A DNA stretch of 64,000 nt, taken from NCBI GenBank assembly GCA_937915545.1, contig CALGIJ010000038.1:124001-188000 (forward strand). The letters are read 5' to 3'. Below the pieces are notes generated by a model. The model was not told the origin of the DNA. It saw only the letters and a program-made list of their open reading frames with translations, and ran no database searches. The stretch is from an uncultured Desulfobacterales bacterium (lineage in GTDB: Bacteria; Desulfobacterota; Desulfobulbia; Desulfobulbales; Desulfocapsaceae). Positions 57,756-64,000 of this stretch are shown here, one piece after another. A program made the translations under genes and the position numbers. Position 1 is the first letter of the stretch. Each line of letters opens with the position of its first letter.

Positions 57756-60700
57756 CTAGCGGCGCCACAGGCCCTGCAGAAGACGGGCGCGGTCGAGGAG
57801 GCCGCGCAGCGGATCGGCGACGCGGGTCAGCGAAGGGCCCTGGTTGCGGAAGATCTCCTCGAGGGAGAGATGGGGGTCGCGCTGCGGGCTGCGCAGATAG
57901 CGGCGCAAGGCGGCGAGGCGGTTTCTGATCTCTTTCTCGGCGCGCACCCTGAGCTGCTCTTTATGGCGGAGGATGTCCGCCTTCATCTCTTCATCGGCCT
58001 TCTGCCGGCTGTATTTGTCAATCTTATAGCGGATGCGCAGGCTGATGAGGCTCTGCAGCAGGCGCTCATGCTCCTCGTCGAGATAGATCACCTCCGGCAC
58101 CAGGTCCCCGAAATGGGTGACGCCGAGCACATCCTTATCCTGACTCCAGTAGTTGGCAAGGAACTCGCGTTCCAGATCCTGGTAGTTCTTAAGCGGCATA
58201 TACATGCGCCGCAGGTGGCTGAGCACCTTTTCGGTCTTGCGGCGCTGGCCGCCGATGATCACCGAGCCGCCGACCTCGCCACGCTTGACCCCTTTGGTCC
58301 ACGGCGCCCCGGTGATGCCGAAATCGTGGTATACCGGGATATTGAGCAGGGCCGAGAGGGTGTTGATGGCCAGGGCGTAGCCCGCCGACGGCCCGCCGAC
58401 GGTGTAGGAGGCCGAAAGCAGCTGGTGGTGGATGGTGTACTTGTCGAGAAACTCGCCGAGGAGGCGTGCGGCGCTGACCTTGGGTTCCATCTCCTGGAGA
58501 TAATTCTCGACCATGGTCAGCGCCTCATGGGCGCTCTGCTGGGTCATCTGCACCGCCATCTCCATCTGCGCCCCGGCCGAGGAGGATGAGACCGCGCCGG
58601 TGACCATGACCTTTTCCGAAGACAGGCCGTAGGTGAGGCTGGTGGCGATGGGCAGCAGCACCCCGGTGACTTCGCTGGCGCCGACGCCGATGATGAAGCC
58701 GATCTGCGGCTCCTGGCTGAGCTCGGTCTCGAGGAACTCATCGAGCTCGACCTTGCCCTTTTTGGTCGGGCTCTCGGCGATCTCGTGGCGCGCCGAGCGG
58801 AGGTGGCTGGGCATCAGCGGGTAGTCGTCGGCAGAGAGGATGGGGGTAAGCAGGGCGAGAATCTCCTCATAGCGCTCGTAGAAGCGCTCCGGCGTCGGGT
58901 GAACCATGCCCTTGAAGGGGTGCTCGCCCCCCAGGGCGTCGAGGATACCCAGCAAGGTCTTGAAGTTGAACTTGATGAAGTTCTCCTTGGCCTTGCGCGA
59001 GCCATGGCGGATGCGCCGCAGCAGCATGGCCACCTCGAACTCGGTGTTGCGCAGGGAACGCGCCTTCTCGACAAAGGCGGCATAGTCGGCCGGAGTGTTG
59101 CAGAGGCCCTTGGCGAGGTCGACGATGGCCGCCGCAGTCACCTCGGCGGCGCGCGGGATGCCCTCGAGCAGACCGTCGACGATCTGCACGATGTCGACAT
59201 TCTTGAGCATGCCCTTGATTTCCAGCACCTTGAGGCGCTTGGAGCGGATCAGCGCCGGGTCGAGGATATCGAGGCGGTTGGTGGTGAGGACGGTGAACAC
59301 CTTGTGCATCGGCGTCTCGCCGTCGATAATGCTGAGGAATTTGTTGGTCACCTTGTCGGTGGGGTGGCCGCCGGTGTCGCTGCGCCGCGGGGCGAGGGCA
59401 TCCCCCTCGTCGAAAAAGACCATGGTCGGGGCGATCATCTTGGCGATATCGTAGACCTTCTCGAGGTTCTCGGCGGCGCCGTCGATGGGGTTGCCCTGGT
59501 CGTGGAGATCGCTGGCGCCGACGGCGATGTCGTGGATGTCGCCGTTCTCGCTCAGCCAGGTGCGCACCAGGAAGGTCTTGCCGCTGCCGGGCGGGCCGTT
59601 GAGGACCACGCCCTTCTCCTCGTTGACGTTATAGTAGAGGCAGTTGTTGGCCATCTCCGAGAAGGTGTCCTTGATATTGCCGGCATAGGACTCCCAGGCG
59701 ATATCGCGGTCGAGGCGGCCGACCACCTTCTTGTAGAGATCGCCATAGGAGTTGCGCGCCACCAGCTCGAAGGCGTGGCGCACCAGCATCGGGTCATCGA
59801 GGTAGGCCGGGGAAAAATCGCTCTTGATCTCGATGATCGAGTGGAGGAGCTTACGCACATAGGAGGGGATGACCTTGAGGGTGCGCTCGCGGAAGAGCAC
59901 GTAGAGCTTGTCCACCGTCTCCGCCAATTGGTCGGCCGGCGGCCTCTCCCCGTGTTCTCCTTCTGCCTCCCCGTCGAGGTGGATGTCGCTACGGAGCAGC
60001 TCGAGACGCACCACCTCGCGGAGATTGCGCGGGTTGTTCCAGTAATCGGCGATGTTGATCACCACCCCCTTCTCGACGAAGCGCCGGTAGATGGCGGCGT
60101 CGAAACGCTCCGGCTGGTCGGTGGTAGCAATCAGCAGGCAGTCGCGCTTGCCGTTGATAATCTCGTCGATGACGATATTGGCGGTGTCGACCAGGGTGCG
60201 CTGCTGCCCGGCCAGGCCGGACTCGCGCCCGCTGGCCTTGCCGAAGGCGCTGTGTGCCTCCTCGACATGGCGGATCGAGGTACGGCGCGCGTCGCCCAGG
60301 GCGCGCTTGAAATAGTTGCCGGGCTCGCCGGCCAGGGCCGTCTGGTAGTCGTTGGGGGTGATCATCGAATAGTCGACCCAGATACCCTGCTCCTCGAGGG
60401 TCGCCAGGGTCTGGCCGATCCTCTTCTTCAGCGCCCAGCGCAGCAGGGGAATCCTCGCCATGCGCTTGTAGAACTTGACCTTCTTGCGACGGGCGATCTC
60501 CATGGCCAGGGTCGGGTCGATCTCCTCGATGGTCTTGTAGAAGGGTTCATCGGCGAGGAGTTCCTCGCGCTTCTGGCCGAGATCGACCTCGGCCTGGACC
60601 TCGCGGCCGAAGATGAGCTGCTCGATGGCCTGGGTGACCGTCGAGGTCTTGCCGCTGCCCGACGGCCCGACAAAGAGCATCAGGGGGGCCTTGGGCACCG

Positions 60701-61154
60701 AGGGATCGGTGATGTACTCCTTGCGCAGGTGGGCGCGGTAGACCTTTTCGAAGAGTTCGCCGAACTCCACCGGGATGTGGACGTCGACCAGGTGGCGGTC
60801 GAGGAGGCCGAGCAGGTACTGGTAGTCCCGCGCCGAGACCTCCTTTTCGAGGATACGGTTCCACGCCTCGAGGGGGTTGGTCTCGCCGGAAAGGGTGAAG
60901 CGGCGTTGCCAGTCGGTGAGGATATCGGGGTCCTTGAGCACCTGAAAGCTCTTCTCCGGGGTCTCCATGAACAGCGACAAGAGGCTCTCGAGGAGGGAGT
61001 TGAAGAGACCCGACGAGGGGCGGTACTGGTTGAGCCGGGCGCGCATGAAGGCCTTGGTCTCCTGCGGCCAGGCATCGACGAGATCATGGATCTCGGCGAT
61101 GCGCCGCTCCGGCAGGCGGACGAAGATCTTTTCGCGCGTCAGTCTACTGGCCAT
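57756..61154 (-). CDS. Double-AAA+ ATPase with C-terminal Lon-type (S16) protease domain
   Basis: An 1132-residue predicted ATP-dependent protease. AAA module 1 has Walker A GPSGSGKT (163-170), Walker B VIDEI (D330, E331) and sensor TTDQPERFDAAIYRRF. AAA module 2 has Walker A GPPGSGKT (520-527), Walker B MVFFDEGDA (D582, E583) and sensor LTTNRLDILDPALIRSKR. The protease domain (about 820-990) has the Lon Ser in TVGGPSAGYALAINTLSALL (S923) and a candidate dyad Lys in IIGGQRRKTEK (K973). A charged coiled tail (about 1020-1132) follows. Ordinary Lon has one AAA module. Its ATG overlaps the SPFH stop by 11 bases, so the two proteins are made together. No membrane segment is seen. Confidence 0.85.
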   Translation of the reverse strand: MASRLTREKIFVRLPERRIAEIHDLVDAWPQETKAFMRARLNQYRPSSGLFNSLLESLLSLFMETPEKSFQVLKDPDILTDWQRRFTLSGETNPLEAWNRILEKEVSARDYQYLLGLLDRHLVDVHIPVEFGELFEKVYRAHLRKEYITDPSVPKAPLMLFVGPSGSGKTSTVTQAIEQLIFGREVQAEVDLGQKREELLADEPFYKTIEEIDPTLAMEIARRKKVKFYKRMARIPLLRWALKKRIGQTLATLEEQGIWVDYSMITPNDYQTALAGEPGNYFKRALGDARRTSIRHVEEAHSAFGKASGRESGLAGQQRTLVDTANIVIDEIINGKRDCLLIATTDQPERFDAAIYRRFVEKGVVINIADYWNNPRNLREVVRLELLRSDIHLDGEAEGEHGERPPADQLAETVDKLYVLFRERTLKVIPSYVRKLLHSIIEIKSDFSPAYLDDPMLVRHAFELVARNSYGDLYKKVVGRLDRDIAWESYAGNIKDTFSEMANNCLYYNVNEEKGVVLNGPPGSGKTFLVRTWLSENGDIHDIAVGASDLHDQGNPIDGAAENLEKVYDIAKMIAPTMVFFDEGDALAPRRSDTGGHPTDKVTNKFLSIIDGETPMHKVFTVLTTNRLDILDPALIRSKRLKVLEIKGMLKNVDIVQIVDGLLEGIPRAAEVTAAAIVDLAKGLCNTPADYAAFVEKARSLRNTEFEVAMLLRRIRHGSRKAKENFIKFNFKTLLGILDALGGEHPFKGMVHPTPERFYERYEEILALLTPILSADDYPLMPSHLRSARHEIAESPTKKGKVELDEFLETELSQEPQIGFIIGVGASEVTGVLLPIATSLTYGLSSEKVMVTGAVSSSSAGAQMEMAVQMTQQSAHEALTMVENYLQEMEPKVSAARLLGEFLDKYTIHHQLLSASYTVGGPSAGYALAINTLSALLNIPVYHDFGITGAPWTKGVKRGEVGGSVIIGGQRRKTEKVLSHLRRMYMPLKNYQDLEREFLANYWSQDKDVLGVTHFGDLVPEVIYLDEEHERLLQSLISLRIRYKIDKYSRQKADEEMKADILRHKEQLRVRAEKEIRNRLAALRRYLRSPQRDPHLSLEEIFRNQGPSLTRVADPLRGLLDRARLLQGLWRR

Positions 61155-62181
61155 TGGCGCCTTCCTTTGCCGGCACCGCAACGGGAGTGGCCCCCTCTCT
61201 GTCGACGCCGGCGGCGCCAGCGGCAGCCTTGGCGGAGTTCGCCGGTCCCCGTGTTTGCTCGAGGCCGCGGAAAGGCGGCAGGGCCACCGCCGGCCCCTGG
61301 CCCTGGGTATTGTGGATGACCACGGTGTTCTGCCCCTGGGCCTGTTTTTCGTAGGCGGTGGCCCATTTCTGCTGGGTGAGGAAGTCGAGCAGGCTGATGT
61401 CGGAGAAGCCGTCCTTCTTGCCGAGAGAGAGTTGGATACTGCGGATGCTTTCGAGATAGGCACTGTAGAGCTTGCGGATACGGCTCGCCTCCTGGTCGGC
61501 GGCGTAGTTCTCCGCCTCGGCGATCAGCTCCCGGCGCTTTTTCTCCTCCGAGGCTTCGACGAGCTTGTCGCCGAAGCGGGTGTCCTTGAGAACGAAGCTG
61601 ACCACCTCGATGCCGTATTTCTTCTCCAGGGTCGGTCCATCGACGTTGATCGGCCGCGATTTCAGGGCGGTGTAGATTGACTCTTTGATGGCCTCGCGGT
61701 CGCTGATCAGCTGATCGACCTGATGGGACTGGAGGATGTCCTTGGCAATGCCGTCGTAATCGCCCTGGAGCAGATCGAGCGGGGCGAAGTTCTCGATGGC
61801 CCAGGTGTCGAGGTCGCGAATGCGGTAGGTGAGCAGACCCGAGGTCCACAGGGCGACATTGCCCTTGGAGATGATTTTCATCGGTTCTGGAGCGCCGCCG
61901 AGGTAAAGGGTCTGGTTCATCAGCGGCACTTCCTGCTCGATGCGGGTGAAAAAGGGCAGGCGCGCGTGCCAGCCGACCTCGGTAACCGCCTGGCGGTCGC
62001 CCCCGAACCGCTCCAGCACCACAGCATAGTTCATCTTGACCTTGAAAATGACCCGGGCGGCGTAAATGCCGGCCATCATCCCGTAAAACAGGCCAACCAC
62101 GGTGACCGTGGCGATGCAGCGGCGCAGGATCTTCTTGATGAAGGCACGGCGCAGAAAGGTGGCGGGGGAAGGGGTGGCCAT
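61144..62181 (-). CDS. SPFH/band-7 (prohibitin-like) membrane protein
   Basis: A 345-residue membrane scaffold protein. A basic N-terminus and one helix (about 22-42, CIATVTVVGLFYGMMAGIYA) anchor it; the SPFH domain (about 48-190) follows with YAVVLERFGGDRQAVTEVGW and LPFFTRIEQEVPLMNQTLYL, then a helical coiled region (about 200-270, EASEEKKRRELIAEAENYAA) and an Ala/Gly-rich tail. HflK/HflC and prohibitins form ring cages that control membrane AAA proteases. The gene that overlaps its end encodes a double-AAA/Lon-type protease, so an analogous partnership is likely. GAGGAGTGTCT precedes the ATG at 62181. Confidence 0.88.
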   Translation of the reverse strand: MATPSPATFLRRAFIKKILRRCIATVTVVGLFYGMMAGIYAARVIFKVKMNYAVVLERFGGDRQAVTEVGWHARLPFFTRIEQEVPLMNQTLYLGGAPEPMKIISKGNVALWTSGLLTYRIRDLDTWAIENFAPLDLLQGDYDGIAKDILQSHQVDQLISDREAIKESIYTALKSRPINVDGPTLEKKYGIEVVSFVLKDTRFGDKLVEASEEKKRRELIAEAENYAADQEASRIRKLYSAYLESIRSIQLSLGKKDGFSDISLLDFLTQQKWATAYEKQAQGQNTVVIHNTQGQGPAVALPPFRGLEQTRGPANSAKAAAGAAGVDREGATPVAVPAKEGANGQ

Positions 62182-62426
62182 AGACACTCCTCTGACGTTG
62201 AGGGGGCGCCGGCGGAGGCTGGCCGGCGCAAGAGCGGGTATCGTCGCTGCGCTTTCCGGACAAGGAAGGCCGGCGCGGAGAGGTTCGCCGCCGGCGCACT
62301 CTCCATTCAATCACGAAAGATGAACGGATTCAAGCGCAAATGGCCAGGATCTGCGGCGATGGCGCGGGGTGAAAACTCCCCTCCCCGCTGCTTTTCGCCG
62401 CGGACGACTTAGAGTAGCAGGACGCA

Positions 62427-63755
62427 ATGAGCAAAGAGCGAACCACGGGGAGAAAAGATATGCAGAAGACGAGTACCGACGATGAGCGCCGCGCCGAAAA
62501 GGCGCGCGGATCCGGCAGCAGCGACAAAACAACCTGCAGCGACGACAGTCGCTTTTTCGTGGCGGCGGGGATAGTCGATGGCAGTGGCGCCGCCTTGCGG
62601 CGCGATGTCGTCGTCGAAGTGCGCCACGGCCTCATCGCCGCTATACGGACGGCGACCAGACCGCCGCAGGGGGCCATGGTCGAGGACTTCTCCCACTGCC
62701 TGCTGCTGCCGGCGGTAATCGACGCCAGCGTCCTGCTGGCCCGCTCCCCATCCCTGGGCCAGCACGGGGATAACGCGGTTCCGGCCGAACCCGGGCGGAG
62801 GGCGACCCTGATCGAGCGGCATCTCAGCTATTGCCATGGGCACGGGGTGCTCGGCCTGGCGGTGGGGGACGACCCGGCCCTGCTGCCGCCGGATTTCGCA
62901 CAGCGCGCCACATCCAGGGGGCTCCTGGAAGTGCGCCTCTCCCTTCCACCATGCGAAGATGCCGGCACCACCCTCGCCAGGGATTCGGCTAAAGGGTTTC
63001 TGAGGGTCTTCTACAGCGCCGATATCGACGACGATAGAGGCGCCGCGGGAGCCTGGCAGCCTATGGACGAGGCACAGCGGCGCGCCCTGCTGCGCAACCG
63101 CGGCAAGCGCAAGGTGGTAGCGGTGGCCAACGGCGAGGAGGCAGTGGCCGCTGCCCTGGCCGAGGGTTGCGACGCCATCGAGCAGGGCTACTTCATGGGC
63201 GAGGACAACCTGCGCCTCATGGCCGCCGGCGGCGTATTGTGGATTCCCAGCCTGGTCCGCGCCAAGAACGGCCTCGACGGATCGGGCGAGGGCGGCGACA
63301 TCGCCTGTCGCTTCTCGCAGCGCTACCTGGCCCCCGGCAAGGCGGCCCCCGGCGCCGCCGATCTCTGGAAGAAAACCCTGGCCGAGCAGATGGGCCGCCT
63401 CGCCCTTGCCCGTTCCCTGGGGGTGCGGACGGCTCTCGGCAGCGGTGCCGGCAACAGCGGCCTGCTCCATGGCGAGGCGCTGGTCGAGGAGATGAAGCTC
63501 TTCCAGAAAGCCGGCTATCCCTTGGGCGAGATCTTCCAGGCCGCCGCCGAGAACGCGGCCCGCTTCTTCGCCATGGAGAGGCTCGGCATGCTCGCCCCCG
63601 GCCGACCGGCAACCTTTCTCGTCACCCGGGGCACGGCGCAGCAGCTGCCGCGCAAGCTCTATTTCCTGCAGGCGATAGTCGTCGACGGCAGGCCCTGCCC
63701 GGTCTACCGCAGGGACCCGGTCAAGGTGGTGGCCAGGAGCCGATCCGGCGGCTGA
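62427..63755 (+). CDS. Amidohydrolase-like protein, metal ligands missing
   Basis: A 442-residue protein with the imidazolonepropionase/prolidase-type amidohydrolase layout: an N-terminal beta part (FVAAGIVDGSGAALRRDVVV, IAAIRTATRP), LLLPAVIDASVLLA where active members have PG-hID-x-HxH, a TIM-barrel body and the C-terminal ENAARFFAMERLGMLAPGRP with TFLVTRG. The HxH pair is replaced (DASVLLA), and the late Asp in the usual G-S/T-D stretch is missing (LGSGAGNSGLLHG). It is probably not a classical metal hydrolase. AGGA precedes the ATG at 62427. It is divergent from the SPFH gene by 245 bases. Function unknown; fold assignment is fair. Confidence 0.7.
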   Translation: MSKERTTGRKDMQKTSTDDERRAEKARGSGSSDKTTCSDDSRFFVAAGIVDGSGAALRRDVVVEVRHGLIAAIRTATRPPQGAMVEDFSHCLLLPAVIDASVLLARSPSLGQHGDNAVPAEPGRRATLIERHLSYCHGHGVLGLAVGDDPALLPPDFAQRATSRGLLEVRLSLPPCEDAGTTLARDSAKGFLRVFYSADIDDDRGAAGAWQPMDEAQRRALLRNRGKRKVVAVANGEEAVAAALAEGCDAIEQGYFMGEDNLRLMAAGGVLWIPSLVRAKNGLDGSGEGGDIACRFSQRYLAPGKAAPGAADLWKKTLAEQMGRLALARSLGVRTALGSGAGNSGLLHGEALVEEMKLFQKAGYPLGEIFQAAAENAARFFAMERLGMLAPGRPATFLVTRGTAQQLPRKLYFLQAIVVDGRPCPVYRRDPVKVVARSRSGG

Positions 63756-63825
63756 GCGGCGATCTGCCGCAACGATGCGCGGCAATGCGCGGCGAAAACC
63801 GCCACCCCGTCGATTCCCCTGCAAG

Positions 63826-63850
63826 CAGACAGCTCTCGCGAGGCTGTCTG
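63826..63850. repeat. Perfect hairpin downstream of the amidohydrolase-like gene
   Basis: CAGACAGC (63826-63833) and GCTGTCTG (63843-63850) are exact inverted arms around a loop that itself holds the palindrome CTCGCGAG. It lies about 70 bases past the amidohydrolase stop. No T-tract follows, so rho-independent termination is not assured. Confidence 0.6.
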
Positions 63851-63854
63851 ACGG

Positions 63855-63917
63855 CATGGTGGCGACGCGCTCACCATAGGGACGATACGCCGCAAATCAG
63901 CGGCGCTCGCCACCATG
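63855..63917. repeat. 11-base inverted repeat near the right edge
   Basis: CATGGTGGCGA (63855-63865) and TCGCCACCATG (63907-63917) are exact reverse complements, 41 bases apart. It is in a 245-base stretch after the last gene with no supported ORF. It may be a long-range hairpin, an operator for a gene to the right, or chance. Confidence 0.45.
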
Positions 63918-64000
63918 GCCAGCTGGTGGATTACTGGCGATCATCGCCCCGCCGGAGGCAACCGCCGCTGGCGCTGGCTGTCAGAAGGAGATCCCCGGGG

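Noticed and set aside
1..64000. Insertion sequences, prophage, integrases, CRISPR arrays, rRNA or tRNA genes
   Set aside because: No transposase, integrase or phage motif, no regularly spaced direct repeats and no RNA gene signature were found on either strand by reading.

Overview
The window is GC-rich (about two thirds G+C by eye), densely coded DNA from the chromosome of a strict or facultative anaerobe. Several genes suggest a Desulfobacterota-type (deltaproteobacterial, Desulfobulbales-like) organism: a selenocysteine-containing SelD, a cytoplasmic group-2-type [NiFe] hydrogenase with its maturation protease, an NrfD/PsrC membrane subunit, a molybdopterin oxidoreductase, a flavoredoxin-like protein, a ferredoxin-nitroreductase, an anaerobic sulfatase-maturase-like radical SAM enzyme, a hemerythrin and a PEP-CTERM protein. 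No tRNA, rRNA, insertion sequence, phage gene or CRISPR array was seen. The lineage is an inference from gene content.

Layout. 1-13.5 kb: partial nrfD-like gene, hemerythrin, selD with an in-frame UGA and a bSECIS-like hairpin, ketopantoate reductase, a DUF3060 protein plus lipoprotein phosphoesterase pair, an HDOD protein, three transporters (two MFS, one MATE), a free-standing RapZ C-terminal domain, a ferredoxin-nitroreductase, an orphan and a PEP-CTERM protein. 13.5-16.8 kb: an AT-rich intergenic stretch, a single-domain response regulator, a PAS-LuxR regulator, the first copy of a two-gene small-protein cassette and a long non-coding gap. 16.8-21.5 kb: spermidine-synthase-like protein, SrkA kinase, an RluA-type pseudouridine synthase translationally coupled to a Cys-bearing partner, and a TPR-methyltransferase. 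21.6-28.5 kb: one minus-strand operon running hydrogenase small subunit, large subunit, maturation protease, hybrid histidine kinase, REC-GGDEF diguanylate cyclase. 28.6-34.8 kb: radical SAM enzyme, second copy of the small-protein cassette, dienelactone hydrolase, an NlpC/P60 protein with a barrel-like C-terminus, and a split kinase/P-loop pair. 35-46 kb: EAL-GGDEF protein, chemoreceptor, aminotransferase, solute-binding protein plus hybrid kinase, MFS transporter. 46-64 kb: SDR-DUF2867 protein, an Ala/Lys-rich exported protein, a second RluA-type synthase, flavoredoxin, molybdopterin oxidoreductase, a 1148-residue hybrid kinase, an SPFH protein overlapping a giant double-AAA+/Lon-type protease, and an amidohydrolase-like protein lacking its metal ligands.

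Signal transduction is dense: three hybrid kinases, two GGDEF proteins, one HDOD protein, one chemoreceptor, a lone REC and a PAS-LuxR regulator. The hydrogenase operon joins H2 chemistry to c-di-GMP output by overlapping genes. The most novel-looking units are the duplicated small membrane/soluble protein cassette, the SPFH plus double-AAA/Lon operon, and the hydrogenase-kinase-diguanylate cyclase operon. Many convergent genes overlap by 4-11 bases at their stops.
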